The notes beneath the pieces are model-generated. The model was not told where the DNA came from and did no database searches. It saw only the letters and a list, made by a program, of their open reading frames with translations. A stretch of DNA of 64,000 nt from Gerris lacustris (lineage: Eukaryota > Arthropoda > Insecta > Hemiptera > Gerridae), in assembly GCA_951217055.1 (NCBI GenBank), contig OX578279.1, forward strand, positions 41,441,610 to 41,505,609, in the 5' to 3' direction. Of this stretch, positions 11,700-24,350 are shown in pieces. The position numbers were made by a program, and so were the translations under genes. How positions within the stretch are numbered: the stretch's first letter is position 1; each line of letters begins with the position of its first letter.

Positions 11700-12700
11700 T
11701 TTTAAGACCCCCATCTCCCTTCAACCCTTACACCTGAATACCGAAGCAAAATGTTCACATGCCCAACATTAACCTTCAACTATAATAATTCCATGACAAT
11801 AGTAATTTAATTTTTTTTAAATTAGAGTTAAATGTCAAATCAAATATTTTGAAGTTCAAAATTTTTTGAACCTCATGTTTTCTTAACATGGTTTGCATTT
11901 AGCCTGTTAACAATGGTTCTCCATGCTTTAAAATATAATAGAGATCGGGTCAATGCAAAAGAAAACAACTATTACACGTTGTTGTGTACAACTGGCAACA
12001 CTGGAGAGCCCGCCAAATCTGTGAATCGAAAGGATGAACGATGAACGTGGAACGAGAACACGTTGTGATGTGAACGCATATAGACTTTTTATTATATATA
12101 TAATATGTTCATGTGTTTGTATAAACTAGTACGGTGTTCAATCAATATCAATACATAATTATTTGAAGAGGATTCTTAATGGTGTGTTGTATATTTATTT
12201 AACCTTCACCGGTCACAATACACATTATAGAATAACAGCAGGACTGATTCATAGATATGTATACGTATTTATTATTAAGAGAACTTTATTTGAATATGCA
12301 TTTTTAATATTAAGAAAAGAAAAACAGTTTAATGTATTCTCATTTCTAAGATCTTAGTTTCAATACTATTGATTCAAAGAGAATATTTTTATGGACACAT
12401 CTATACTATATATATTAGAACCCTCTTTTATACCTGTCTAATATTTTATTAAGTTTTCAAAAACTATAAGGATAGCAATAATATACAAAAGGATATGAGA
12501 TTCCATTTTATGCTTCGAGAGGCACACTTTTTGTATTTTTTGTATATATTCATATACTAAGGGTTTCGATATATCCCCAGGATACTCACATATACATATT
12601 AGTTCAAAAAGTTCGAAGTTTATGAGATGAAGGAACCAAACAGGGGGGCATTTTCATCTGTAACTCCGACACAGACCTTCTCTTTTTTATTTCTCGTTCT
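11700..12700. other. AT-rich non-coding stretch
   Basis: No exon islands or element ends recognised; the short plus-strand frame at 12163-12357 is AT-rich and looks like noise. Confidence 0.45.
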
Positions 12701-12706
12701 TTCTAG

Positions 12707-12922
12707 AAGAGCTAACATTGCGAATTCGAATCTATGAGAAAGTTTCTTCAAGTAGGGACATTTTTTTTTAGCCTGGAGGGTTTGACTAGGATAAGTACAA
12801 ATGAAAAGAAGGGTGGTGCCCTTTACTTTCTCAAGGAGGATGGAGTGACACGAAGCAGACGCATACGAGCCTTTTCTCCTAAGAACTCAGGTCAGACAAC
12901 CGTGATAAGAAAACCACCTTAA
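12707..12922 (+). CDS. Candidate exon(s), alternative readings
   Basis: A very strong acceptor (CTTTTTTATTTCTCGTTCTTTCTAG, last base 12706) leads into two possible readings. In one, a 45-base exon (12707-12751, phase 1 at both borders) gives ELTLRIRIYEKVSSS before a GTAGGG donor. In the other, ATG 12734 opens 62 codons to TAA 12920-12922, or a second T9-AG acceptor at 12771 starts an exon giving LEGLTRISTNEKKGG and FLKEDGVTRSRRIRAFSP before CTCAG|GTCAGA at 12891. The readings exclude each other, since the gap between them is too short for an intron. GC content is raised throughout. Protein unknown. Confidence 0.4.
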
Positions 12923-13329
12923 GTGATATAGCAAAGGGAGCGAAATAGGAAAGCGACTAGTGATAGGGAAAGTGATAAGAGAAAGGGAAATACACCGGAT
13001 CGATGGTAGAGTTGCTAGGCTCCTTCATGGGGACCCACCCTCTACAAGTACCCACCCCACCTTTTCACCATTACCTAATTAGAAATAACACATTTTCTTT
13101 AAACAATTAACCCATTGTCACAACACACAAAAAATTTAAAAACCAAAATAAATATAAGATATAAGAAACTTTATAATTACCTCACAAGCTCTTACATCAG
13201 ATCCAAATCCAAATATATGTTATATAAACATAATGTTTGGATTTGGATTAATACAATGTTAAACATAACTTCTCACATCCCAAGATTATTTTGCTACACG
13301 AAAATTTATATATAGATTAGAAATAAATC
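12923..13329. other. Spacer
   Basis: The first 130 bases are GC-richer, with a short minus-strand frame beginning MKEPSNSTIDP near 13028 that has a GTGTAT donor-like site. The rest is AT-rich. Nothing I would call a gene. Confidence 0.3.
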
Positions 13330-13840
13330 AAAATATATGTCTGACGTGAGCATGTGTACATAACAAAAACATGCAATTGTAGTTAAAATTAGTCTAACAA
13401 TTTGTGTGGCACATAGCTTCCTCGCGTCCTATAATTGGACACATGGTCTCTTAAAATTTAGATCTGATTCGACAGTGGAGTCACACTTATTTTTATTCAA
13501 TTTTAAATTAGCACATACGGTTAAAATTAATATGGGACCATCTGTGGGCTACTTTACACAAACCATCCAAATTTCTACAAAACAAGATGAGTTTTTAAGG
13601 TAAAGTATGTGCTCTCAGAAGAAAGCAATTGGCGGGGAAATTCAATAGAGGGTTGAAATTATTATATTGCTACAATGGGACAAAAAATGGGCTAGTTATG
13701 ACCTACCATCCAAATTTAATTAAAATCGGACCAGTAGTTTTTAAGATATACTGGTTGATAAAAATGTTAACTGACGTACGCACCAGACTAAAAATGTTTC
13801 CTGAGTTCCGAAACGCATTTCATCCATGAATTTTTAAAAT
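13330..13840 (-). repeat. Dispersed repeat family B, copy 1 (inverted)
   Basis: Reverse complement of the repeats at 20.3 and 24.5 kb. Shared words, read on the plus strand here, include TGTGGCACATAGCTTCCTCGCGTCC, ATATGGGACCATCTGTGGGCTAC, CATCCAAATTTCTAC and TTGAAATTA..TGGGACA. The outer end carries the GTGCCACAC motif. The short plus-strand frames over it are incidental. Confidence 0.75.
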
Positions 13841-14835
13841 TTAAAACAAAAAAAAAAATCATTCTTTAGAATTATCAAAATGTTTCCGTTACCTTCGGTA
13901 AGGAGTTAAAATAATTTGATAACATTTATTTGATTGATTAATAATATGCAATTTAACTGTTACAGAATTAAGTATCGATCAAAATTATGAACTAAAAATA
14001 AATATCACAATAATAAGAATATCAGAGAGAGTAATGTGTGCTTTAGGACAGAGAATCTTTCTTAAAAGAAAAGAAAGGAAAAATCATTTTCTTGGAGAAC
14101 AAATTTTAAATTACTTTTTGAACTCAAGACGATGTCATTAACCAGGTATACAAATTATTATGCATAAGGTTGCTTAACTAGAAGGATAATAAAGAATAAC
14201 TTGAGGTAAAATTCAGGAGTGCTTATGTGGCTGGAAATAAAATTGGATTAAAATATAGTATACACATGAATGATGCATTAGCTTGAATATAAATTCATGT
14301 AGGAGCACAAACATAACTAATAATACTAATGCCTACATACACGATGACCGAATAGCTTAAATCGATACAAGAGATTTTGAAGAATTCATTAATTAAAGCA
14401 CTAAAAAAAAGGTCAAAATGATTATAGCAATCAAGTAAATCAAACATTCAATGATATTTACCTACATTTATCAAACATTTCAATGATATTTAAAATAGAG
14501 ATGGATTGAGCATTGTTGTCATTTATAATACGAATTAATTTTGTATTTTGATAAATGTAGATCAAGTGCATATATATATTATATCCAAACGTGAGAGAAT
14601 TCATTTTACATTTATACAATTGAAGACGGGAAAATTATCGCTGAATAGATTAAAAAAGGAGAATATACACATTAAATTGGATAACAAATGTCAAATTTAT
14701 ATATTTGTAGTAATGTTTTATGAAAAAATCCATATAACAAATATCATTATGAAAGATCCGATTAATTTCTCTTCTGCGAAACGAGGGGAATTAGAGGAAT
14801 GCCAAAATTGTTTTAATTGAATTTTAACACCGACT
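13841..14835. other. AT-rich non-coding stretch
   Basis: A 90-codon plus-strand frame (14548-14820) is Ile/Lys/Asn-rich, with no domain or codon signal, and I treat it as chance. A short local duplication of TATCAAACATT(T)CAATGATATTT occurs near 14440-14490. Confidence 0.4.
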
Positions 14836-15000
14836 TCATTCAGGAAGGCTTCGATAAGATAATGAAATTACGTGGGCTTGATGAGGTTTCGGAGCGCGTG
14901 TGATGAATCCTGTTAAAGGCTCACGGCTGCTTGGCCTCCAGTCGAAGCACTTTAACAAGCAACGAGCTACCAAACGCGGTAACAACCAAGACATAACGTT
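14836..15000. CDS. GC-rich island with competing short reading frames
   Basis: A 160-base GC-rich island in AT-rich DNA. On the plus strand an acceptor-like ACTTCATTCAG (to 14843) opens EGFDKIMKLRGLDEVSERV before TGA at 14901. On the minus strand a 52-codon frame runs from ATG 14994 to TGA 14836, beginning MSWLLPRLVARCLLKCFDW. Both look protein-like and they cannot both be real. It may be an exon of either strand or a degraded element. Confidence 0.25.
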
Positions 15001-15746
15001 TTAATTTCCCAAACTCAATTACTAACTTATTGGGATGTAAAAAACCTCTTTCCAGTAAGTTAAAACGGAAAAGACTAAGCGTTCATAGCGTTTCATAGCG
15101 TTCATAGAGTTCATCTTTCTCTATAATTTTCTTTATTGATAAGCATGATTTATTTTTGAATTTTAATCGAAATGGTCGAATTTTGATTTGCCAAGGGACA
15201 TAACCAATTTCAAAAATCAACCTAGAAGTTATACCTTTTTTACATGAGTCTAGGATTTGATCTCGAGCAAAAACTTTACTAAATATTAAGAAATTCTTAA
15301 AATACTTTAAAAAATATTAATTGTATCAGGACTAAAGAAAGACGCCTCTCCACTATAAGAAACTTTATTGTAAAAATCCAGCTTTCAACCACGCACTATT
15401 GGTCTTCTGTGCCTAACAAAGAAATCGAACGATTTACAAAATTAAAATTTTAAGTTGTAATGAATTAGAGTTAAAAGTGTTTAAAAGGTCAAAAACTAAA
15501 ACAGAGATTAAAAACACGTGCGCTGTACAAAAATGCATAACAGTAAAAAGTGGTTGAAAGCCACTTTTAATTCACTTTTAAATTCATATTTCAAGTTTCT
15601 TTTTTCTCAGCTGACAAGCATTCTCTGTACGTGGTAAAATTTCTAACTTTAGACAAAACATTCTTCCGTAAAAGCTACAGGATTTTGTGCGTAAGTAAGC
15701 CCTAAATATTAACCAAATACAGCCAAACGCCTAAACATCCCCGCGG

Positions 15747-15838
15747 CTTTCTTGAAAACTAAAGTTCCTACAATTTCATAAAAACAATTAACTTTCTTGA
15801 AAACTAAAGTTCCTACAATTTCATAAAAACAATTAACT
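15747..15838. repeat. Exact tandem duplication, 45-bp unit x2
   Basis: The unit starting CTTTCTTGAAAACTAAAG and ending AAAAACAATTAA is present twice back to back (15747 and 15792) with no difference that I can see, so the duplication is recent. Confidence 0.9.
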
Positions 15839-16560
15839 AAAGGCCAATCAAGCGGTTAAATGTGTTTCGATTTACAAGAGGAAGTAAGAAGTATGTATAC
15901 AGCTTATATTGATATTCACATGTAACAGTTGCAGTTTCAAGCTAAGATTTTCTGAAAATTGTAGAGTAAATAATAATAATAAATAGTTTGACAATTTTCA
16001 ATATGCTTTATCAGTAATATGATAGAGACGCACTTAAAGTGATAATTGTTACGTAATATAGCAAATAATTATTATTTATTGTTTCACTTTGAGCAATACA
16101 ATCTTAAGAGTACGCAAGAATTAAATACAGATAGAGGGAGTAAGCGCCGGAGTATAAAATCTAAAATAGTGGGTGTAAAACAAAATTACAACACAGGTAT
16201 AAAAAAGAAAGAAATTATCTCTACACTTTAATACGGGCTTTGATAAGAGCCAGTTTATTTGCAGTACATAAAAATAAAAACAAAAAAATAAGAGCGGCGA
16301 AATGAACGCAATCGAAACTCAGCGTTTAACGCACAAACAAAAGGTTGCAGTATTTTTTTAATAAACACTTGGCAAACTGAAACAAAAGGAAACAGCTTTT
16401 GTTCAATTAAAACTTCCATAAAAATCTATTTTAGCTCGATAGAACTGAGTTACAGAAGAAAAACGTTAGGAAAAAAGTACGAGTGGTGTCGCGGGACACC
16501 CGTTAGGAAAGAAGTTCCTTACGCTTTTCATTAAAAATAAATTATAAAATCACACTGTTA
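15839..16560. other. AT-rich non-coding stretch
   Basis: No exon island, RNA gene or element end recognised. The 61-codon plus frame at 16046-16231 is AT-rich noise. Confidence 0.45.
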
Positions 16561-16564
16561 AGTG

Positions 16565-17021
16565 TTAAGGCTCTACCGCTCTTTGAGGTTAGGAAAAACA
16601 GTAAAATTGAAATATACTGGTAGTCTACAGGCCACAATAAGAAGTGAGTCGCTGATTGATAAAGTTTTCTTACCTTATGAAATCGCTTATTTATGCCGTG
16701 TCCACCGATGAATTGGGTATATGGCAACTGGGCACTGGGCCATTTCTTTTTTGTTGACATGCCAAACTTGCCCTTCTGCGGGAACATTGAAAAGAGATAG
16801 ATAAAGTTTTGATTTTCACAGCATCGTTTAATTAAATTATTTCAAAAACAGTGGTAAAGGTGGCCACCGATACGAGTGGGCCGTTTTCTTTTCAACGTCC
16901 TCGCAGAGCGACATGTTTGGGACGGTGGACACCCCAAACGGCCCACTCTTATCTTGCATAGAACCAATAAAAATTTCAATTTAATGATTTTTCTAACCTC
17001 AACGAGCGTTAGAGCCTTAAG
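16565..17021. mobile_element. Inverted-repeat element 2
   Basis: Left arm TAAGGCTCTACCGCTCTTTGAGG..AGTAAAATTGAAAT (about 16565-16612) is mirrored by ATTTCAATTTAATG..CCTCAACGAGCGTTAGAGCCTTA (about 16972-17021). Inside, GAGTGGGCCGT (16875-16886) pairs with ACGGCCCACTC (about 16938-16949). Internal coding capacity is absent. It is a non-autonomous foldback-type or MITE-type element. Confidence 0.7.
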
Positions 17022-17118
17022 TATACATGGCGGATTTAGAAAAGAGACAAAATTAAAAGTAACTAACTATATTTGTACTTATAAGACAAACAAAATTATA
17101 AGAAAAGCTTTTTTTATC

Positions 17119-17700
17119 ATTGAAGCGAGCGTCTTGAAATAGAGAAAAAAGTTTATCATGATAAGTTGATAGTTAAAGAGGATGGTTGTAGAATAGTGAG
17201 GGAACAGGACTGTTCCCAAACAGTCGGTTTGGGTTTTTATAAAAAAAAAAAAATAATAATAATAAAAAAAAAAATAATAAAAAAAAATAAAAAAAGTTGT
17301 TTGTTTCATTGAATAGATGAAGTTAGAATTTTTTCCCGTCCTAAAATTCCAATATTACAATTGAAGCTTACGTTTATACCAGCATACGCGCGAACGCTTG
17401 GGCGGATAACTTTGTCCAACGAACTTGTCCCGGGCATTGGTATATAAAATAAACATATGTACCAAATTTAAACTAAATCGGTAACTAAAATTATCGTCAT
17501 CGGTCGATTTCCTGACGGTCGGTTTTGTGACGGTTGTTTTTTCGGATTCACTCCCGGGCTCCAGACGGTGTAACGTGCCATAACGAACTTCGTTCCAAAA
17601 GGTTCATGGTTCACCTGTAACGATGTGTCCACATATTTAAATACTATCTCAAAGAATGAAGGGGAATCAATTCTAAACAAATTTTGGTTTCAGATTGTTA
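17119..17700 (-). mobile_element. Dispersed repeat family C, copy 1 (inverted)
   Basis: Begins with ATTGAAGCGAGCGT, the terminal motif of the element at 37.06-37.81 kb, and shares with it in inverse orientation the words CGTTGGACA, CGCGCG and ACCGATTTAG, plus 'AAATTTGGTA' next to 'ATACATGTT' (variants). Its left part contains a simple A/T tract (17240-17295). The right end is eroded. The 70-codon minus-strand frame (17680-17468) over it is not recognised. Confidence 0.65.
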
Positions 17701-17805
17701 CTCTTGTAGTGGGTTGGAGGATTTTCAGTGCACATTAAGTTAAAGGCTTCTAGTTTAGAGTATATTTATTTCTATCTACTTGTTCCATGCTTCTCTAAAC
17801 CCCAG

Positions 17806-17926
17806 GGGGAAATTCGGTCCCCACCCTTCTCAGTTTTCCGACCCAAAAAAACCTGGTTTACCTCCTCTTTATAACCCTTCATTGGAAATACAAATATCCT
17901 ACAATATCGCCTCCATGGATAAGTAA
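17806..17926 (+). CDS. Candidate exon, unknown protein
   Basis: Acceptor-like TTCTCTAAACCCCAG (to 17805) is followed by a frame entered with one carried base: GKFGPHPSQFSDPKKPGLPP, then YNPSLEIQISYNIASMDK and TAA at 17924-17926. A GTAAAA at 17923 could instead act as donor, giving a 117-base exon with phase-2 borders on both sides. The Pro/Gly/Ser-rich peptide is very unlike translated AT-rich DNA. The minus strand is also open here (66 codons), without good splice sites. Family not recognised. Confidence 0.4.
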
Positions 17927-18207
17927 AAAAAAAACCTATTCTCCAGAAATAAACATTGCCACTCCGTCCCATTTTTTATCATTTCTTTTCTTCACAGTAT
18001 TCTTTGTATCCCAGAAATGTGAAGGACTTTATCTTGTCTAAATTTAGATTTTGGAAAAGAATAGAAAAGCAATGATAGAGGTGTCATTTTATGCGAATAA
18101 ATGGAAGTTGTAACGGACATTATTAAGGATTACGAATGGAAGTTATAGAAATTTCATACTAAAGCCAAGTCAAGCAACCATACTCAATCTCTGTTGGCTT
18201 GGCTTAG

Positions 18208-18275
18208 TCACGAGTTATGCAAAACACAGTCATCAATGTGCACACACAAACCATTCAACCGCTATTCAGTGTTAG
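18208..18275 (+). CDS. Weak candidate exon with strong donor
   Basis: A perfect donor TTAG|GTAAGT at 18275/18276 follows an open frame, SRVMQNTVINVHTQTIQPLF, with an acceptor-like GGCTTGGCTTAG at 18207. The length of 68 bases is not a multiple of three and the acceptor is mediocre. It may be a chance donor. Confidence 0.25.
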
Positions 18276-18793
18276 GTAAGTTCTGAGCTACCCATGTCTT
18301 TAGAAGCACATATTTATAACACATGTTCTTTGGGTTGCTCTAAGTCTTAAAGGTCACAAATTGACCTTGCGCAGCCACACAGTGCTTGGCTCCCACCCAT
18401 TCAAATTATATCAGAGAATTTAGATAGTATTTTGAATAAAACATAAGTTTTAAGTATTCATCAATGTTCCCATTTCATAATAATAAAATCAGCCAGTTGT
18501 AAAAAATAAATCATTTTTCGTTATAAACTACTTTAGCAGTCTTAAACCCCTAAAATCCTGACAAAGTAATTTCTAAGAAGAGTGGGGGGAGAGCTTTAGT
18601 GAATGGATAAAGTAAGGTAACAATTTCAATAAGTTAATAGGGTTTTGGGGTTTTAGTGGATGGACACAGGATATAGATTGTATTAAGCTACGGGTTCTCT
18701 GTGGAGAAGCAGATAGAAAGGAGAGCTAGGGCTAACACTCTACTCTAGACTCTAGACTATTAAGTGAGTTTATAGCACCATCTTTCCCTTCAG

Positions 18794-18988
18794 GCTATTT
18801 TGATAAGTTTATCCTTACAACACATTGTAAGTCCGTGGAATTTAAACCGAACCGTGAACTTTATAAAAGCTCTTATTCATGTCAAGATAGAAGTAAAACT
18901 AATAGTTTGTAGTCTGTATCAAAATATTTCTGATAAAAACCGCATTCATCACGCAGTCCTTATGTTATTGAGTACACACTTCGATTAA
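18794..18988 (+). CDS. Weak candidate microexon or short frame
   Basis: Acceptor CATCTTTCCCTTCAG (to 18793) and a perfect donor ATT|GTAAGT at 18827 bracket 33 bases open in two frames (AILISLSLQHI, or YFDKFILTTH with phase-1 borders). If the donor is not used, the first frame continues for 64 codons to TAA 18986-18988. Two strong sites this close together are suggestive, but short GT/AG pairs also arise by chance. Confidence 0.3.
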   Translation, partial: AILISLSLQHIVSPWNLNRTVNFIKALIHVKIEVKLIVCSLYQNISDKNRIHHAVLMLLSTHFD

Positions 18989-20330
18989 GGAATTTTCAAT
19001 ACATCTAAAAAACTAAGAGATCAGTCCAATATAAGCTCATAATATAGGTATATTCCGAAGTCCAGTTATAGACATATCCTTGAGTTATACGTTTGATATC
19101 ACCTATAACTAAAATTTTAATAAACTATTAAATGCGTTCCTTAGTTACAACATGAAATATGTTCGTATTTATTATTCAAAATGTGTCTTTCTTTAAATCT
19201 TCAAATTAACGTTTAGTCACATAATTATCTAGTAATATTTTTCGCTAATATGATCTTTAAACCTCATTAACTTCATTTTCCACTGAACTTAAAATAGAAA
19301 AGACTGAACTTAAGTGATTTTTTTTCATGGATTTCAAAGGAGATGATATTTCTCGGTAGGGCAAAACCCCTATCCCCTGATTATGGCATTTCGGATAGAG
19401 CGACCTTTTATAACATAAAAGACCTTTTGCTCAGTCTCAGCTTATCCCCTTTTAAACTCGAGGCCTTTAAAAAGCTTTATTACCGTCCTTATCTCGCATT
19501 TATAACCCTAAAATTTTTAATCCTGACATAACGGCTTGACAACCTACAAGTAAAAAACAAAAGAGACAAGAAGGAAATCCAGACAAAAAGAAGATTTTAA
19601 AACTCCGGTTATATGGATCAAACATAGACATAATCTTTATTTAGTGTCATTATCATATTCATATTAGCCTTTTTGTTAATGTGCGCCCCCGTAAAAAGAA
19701 ATTTTATTAAAATAGGCACTATTTTGCAGAGCATAATTTGGTTTATGAATGTGCGTGTAGATTTGAACGAATAGAATACTGAAGAAATACGATTAATAGG
19801 CATTTAATATATTATTTGATTAGGACTTAAGCTATCATTTTTAATTTGACTTATACCTAGAATAATATAATGAGGACACGCAGAATTTAAACAAATTGTC
19901 AAAATCAATTTTTTCAATTCTAAAAAAGTATATTTTCCAACGTAAAATCTATCTCGAGGGGTTACGATCAAAACTACAAGCCATTAATAATAAAAAACAG
20001 GCTTTCCGAGCAAATATCCATAAAAAACATTTCTTATTAACCTTTAATTCATTTTATAAAAACAAGTATATTTTTTAGTAAGTGAATTAAACATTATTTC
20101 ATCTAGAAAAGTAATTATTCTCCGAATACATTTTCTCTGCTAGTTATTGCGAGAAAGGAAATCGAGCAATTTGTAATCATAATATTTCATGTGTAAAACA
20201 ATACCTGTCACTCTTGTAGCCGTCTTTATCAAGGCCGAATCGCACATTTAAACAAAACAACAACCAATATACATATGTGTTCAATCGATAATATTTACAG
20301 CAATAATTCGATATATTATTTTTAAATCTT
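18989..20330. other. AT-rich non-coding stretch
   Basis: A slightly GC-richer block at 19343-19531 is open for 62 plus-strand codons (begins MIFLGRAKPLSPDYGI) without splice signals or known motifs. Otherwise nothing is recognised. Confidence 0.35.
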
Positions 20331-20334
20331 ACTT

Positions 20335-20870
20335 TTGCTTCCGAACATCGAAGGTAACGGAAGGTATGAGTACGTTTCGAAGAACAAACATGTCTTATTT
20401 CTCCGAATTAAAAAATTCCGAGACAGAAATATGTGTCCAGACATCAGAGAACACTTTTGTTACCGTGTCTCTTTGTCGCTCTGCACATTATTTTTGCGAA
20501 AAAACATCTTAACAAACCACGCGTCAAGATTTGGAAGGTGGATCATAATTAGTCTATTGTTGGTCCCATATAAGTTTCAATCCTCTGCGCCCATGGGTTT
20601 CTCTTCCACATGTACACAAAGTTTTTTTTCACACCTAAACCTTTAAAAGTACCCATCTGATTTGTATGAAATTTAGACGGATTGTCGAATGTAGCCCACA
20701 GATTGTCCCATATTAATTTCAACCGTTGCTGCTCATTAAATTTTGCTAAATTGAAACTTTCATTCATGTAAACAATAAGGAAGATGTTGTATTGTTTTCT
20801 TTTTTTTAAAAAAAAGGGAACATAATAATAAATTAGACAATAATGGGGGGTAAAAGCATAACCATAATAT
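20335..20870 (+). repeat. Dispersed repeat family B, copy 2
   Basis: Aligns over its length with 24.45-24.95 kb: 'CAGACATCAG.GAACA.TTTTG.TTCCGTGTCT', 'TAATTAG.C.ATTGT.GGTCCCATATAAGTTTCAA', 'TTCCACATG..CACAAA', 'AATTAGACAATAATGG'. The 103-codon plus frame across it is a by-product of the repeat; frames are not conserved between copies. Confidence 0.8.
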
Positions 20871-21469
20871 TAAATATACGGGTGATTCAACAAAAAATGT
20901 AATATTAACATAATTATTCTAAACACGATAGGACACGAGAAAGTTATGTAAAATAGTATGTAACATACAATAGTACATACAACATACAATAGTATGTAAC
21001 ATTAAAAAGAAAACAACAAATATAAGACTATATTTGTAGTTTTCTTTTAATTAAATAATAAGACTTTTAGGGTAACAGCTAATTTTAAAGACTAATTTAA
21101 TCTACATTACGCAAGCTAGAAAAAAAAAATCCCACTGAAAGGCTTGCATTAACAATATATAATTTAGTTATGAAATTGAAGGACTCAATCTTAATTTTAA
21201 GCTTTAAATTTGAATAAATAAATTTGATTATATGTATTATCAATTCAAAGAAGAAAATCCATTTAACTTTTCAAGCCCCAAAAAATCCGCTTCTAATAAT
21301 CAATTATGTAAAAAAAAAAGTTAAATATGTAAACATTTATTTAAAAAAAGGGTAACTTTCTCACATTAAAATAGTAGATAACGAAATTAAAAGCAATTTT
21401 AATGGTAATAATTAATATAAAAATGCCATTTTTCAAAACTGGTCTTATTTTCAACCTTTTTTTTTTTTT

Positions 21470-21755
21470 AATTTTTTTTTTTTTTTTGGTTTCTGTATTC
21501 TTCACCTTAGTTGTATCTATGTGCAAAATTTGGGGAAGATTGAATCACGGAAAGTGGTTGAAAATTGGGGTAATAGGTGTGCGATGAAACTTAAAAAGCA
21601 AATAAATTTGACGCCATTTTGTTTTTATTTTTTGTTTTTTTTTGGTTTCTGTATTCTTCACATTAGTTGTATCTCTGTGCAAAATTTGGGGAAGATTTAA
21701 TCACGGGAAGGGGTTCAAAATTGGGGAAACGGAAATGTGCGATGAAACTTACCTT
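21470..21755. repeat. Direct duplication, about 158-bp period
   Basis: Two diverged copies of a block beginning with a T run and TTTGGTTTCTGTATTCTTCA and including GTGCAAAATTTGGGGAAGAT..AATCACGG, ending GTGCGATGAAACTTA, start near 21478 and 21636. About a tenth of positions differ, so it is older than the 45-bp duplication at 15.7 kb. Confidence 0.8.
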
Positions 21756-22400
21756 ATGAATTATCTTAAAGTAATATAAGACCAGTAATAAAAAATGGAA
21801 TATTAAGATGAATAATTAAGATATTTATCTTATTTAGATTTAACATTTTTATATGAATAAAAGTAGAAGTTTTGTTAAATATAGAAGCAAATGTGAAATT
21901 GATATCACTTTATCACAAATTAAAATATTAGTGTATTTCCTCCTCAAAACTTCTTTATTTAAAGAAAACGTTTTAGAGAACTTTTGCTTTTATTTTTAAC
22001 AAAACTTCTATTTTCCTTCATATAAAAATGTTAAATCTGAATATTAGGAAATAATTTATAATTATTTCTTATCCATATCATATAATATTTGTATTGGTCT
22101 TTATTAACCAAATGCTTAATAAAATACGGATTACATTCCTTGAGACCTGCGTCAATCTTAATAACAAATAACAATTACAGGTAAAAACAATAGGATTAAA
22201 TCGTCTGTAAAGTAATACAGGTAATTATTTTAAGTGATAATATTAAGAATAATTAGGTAATATGCTATGTATCTCGTTAAATCAGCAATATTGTCAAAAA
22301 TATATTATAGTCTACAAGTAAAACGCAATAGTAGGTTCATCGAAAACATTTACTGTGCTTGTTCTTAACTGTGGATTTTATTATTTATTCTATCATTAAG
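21756..22400. other. AT-rich non-coding stretch
   Basis: Nothing recognised apart from AACATTTTTATATGAA-like words that appear in both orientations (21843 and 22017), hinting at a worn inverted repeat between about 21.80 and 22.04 kb. Confidence 0.35.
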
Positions 22401-22403
22401 CAG

Positions 22404-22467
22404 AACACAGGATGAGGACTTGGACACATTAATATCAGGAGCAATATTAAAGTGGCAATTGCATTAG
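22404..22467 (+). CDS. Weak candidate terminal exon
   Basis: After an acceptor-like TTATTTATTCTATCATTAAGCAG (to 22403), a frame entered with one base gives TQDEDLDTLISGAILKWQLH and TAG at 22465-22467. It is short but acidic and protein-like, in a GC-enriched patch that continues to 22.76 kb. Not recognised. Confidence 0.25.
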
Positions 22468-23220
22468 ATCAAGCAGGAGCACAGGCGCAAGCGCAGAGGT
22501 GTGGGGGAACTACTTCGACAACAAAAATTCGACTCTTCTTCGTTTAATACTTCTTTTTTAAACCTCATTTACGCTCGAGCAAATTTGACAAAGCATGCTA
22601 GCCTAATCAAAGTGTTTCAGGAAATTACGCACTTGAGCAAAAGAGAATTGTGACGTAATTGAGACTAAAAGAAGTGAAATCGCTACAATGCCAACTTGTT
22701 GAGATGAATCATAAGTAGTTTCTGATCCTGGCCTTGACAGACATTCGCAAGGCACAAGACACACGCATTACATACTCCGACACAAAATACATTAGCACTA
22801 TCTTTAGTCTCCGGCTATATACGGTTAATTAATTGCTAACAGATTTTAACATTAATAATTACTCTACTTAAAAACTGTTTATTATCCTTACAACATCCTA
22901 TTTAGATAATTAAGCAATTATTAGAGTTCTCTCAACACCATTCTTACAAAAGACAATTCCATACAAAGATTAAGGTACCTCCTAATAAGTAATATTAACT
23001 ACTATATAAAATGTCAGACATGGTCTTATTTTCGGTTAAATTGTAGGTACTTCAATCACTTAAAATTTGATCTTAAGGCTCTATTAGGATAATATTTAAG
23101 TAATAAAGATATTATTTAAAACGTTTATGAAAAAATATTCCGAAATAATTTTTTTTATGAAAATAAAGATACAGAAGGATTGGAGAATAATATATTGTAA
23201 AACTATTAATGATTTCAAGT
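22468..23220. other. Spacer
   Basis: GC-enriched to about 22.78 kb, then AT-rich. No element ends or reading frames of interest. Confidence 0.4.
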
Positions 23221-23253
23221 GACTCAATCCATAAAATAACAAACTAATAAATA

Positions 23254-23392
<139 letters not shown>

Positions 23393-23459
23393 GTGCGTGT
23401 GTGTGTGTTTATAATGAAGTGCATATTATAAGGTCAGGCACATTCATAATTACCAGACC

Positions 23460-24240
23460 TTGTTCAGCCATTTTGAATAAAATGTGCGAATTTAAACATT
23501 TCATACTTATTATTTGTGTTAAAATACTGAGTATTATAAATAATGATTTGTGAATTAATAATTTATTTTCAAAAATAAATTATCTTTCAATTAGAAATAT
23601 TATGTTCCACTTACATATTTCGAGGATTTAATTGTAATGTAGATGCTTTTTTAATAACTGTCGTAAAGGTGAAGGCTATTCATTTCTAGAATTTATTTTA
23701 ACAGAAGATCCTAATTACTGATTAAGTATGTTAGTACTTCAATTCTCGTTTACTCAAAAATTTGAACATTCATTTACAGAACATTTTTTGCAATCATGCA
23801 ACATATAAGACAAATGGTATCTACTATGAGTTGGACATATTAACACATATTATATTTGAGTAGTATTAAAATTGATATAACTAATATAAATATAATGTTT
23901 AATTATAAAAATATTAACAATAGGCAATTAAATTCAAAATACTAGATAACTAATATCAATTGTAAAATATGTTATCTACATGTTCAGGTTGATTACCTGC
24001 AAGATAATTACAATGGAAAACATTAGTACTTATTTAGTAAGACGGGCTATAAAAATAACAATAGGTAATAAGAGCTGTTATCATAAAAACACTAATAAAA
24101 CAAACAAATAAACAGTTATTAATTCAAACAAGTTAGCATTTATTTTCTTTAATATTTGCAATAATTTTGACGATATATAATAGTTTAATTTGTTACTTTT
24201 ATTTTGATTCGATAAATCAATATTAAGTGTGCTTTACATA
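23460..24240. other. AT-rich non-coding stretch
   Basis: Nothing recognised. Confidence 0.5.
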
Positions 24241-24350
24241 GGGGGTCGTGCTATCAGGAAACTGGAGTCTGATTGGATTGTTTCGACGGATTTGATTCCC
24301 GACCCCGGTAAGGGGGCCCCATACTCGGTCCTGTTCCACCACGGATGTTT
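24241..24350 (+). repeat. tRNA-derived SINE-like element, copy 2
   Basis: A GC-rich 110-base segment with a degenerate B box (GGATTTGATTCCC, about 24288-24300) followed by ACCCCGGTAAGGGGGCCCCATACTCGGTCC, which parallels the body of the element at 7.95-8.3 kb. The head and tail are worn. Confidence 0.5.

Noticed and set aside
20335..20646. 103-codon plus-strand gene
   Set aside because: Lies inside dispersed repeat family B, and the frame is not kept in the other copies.
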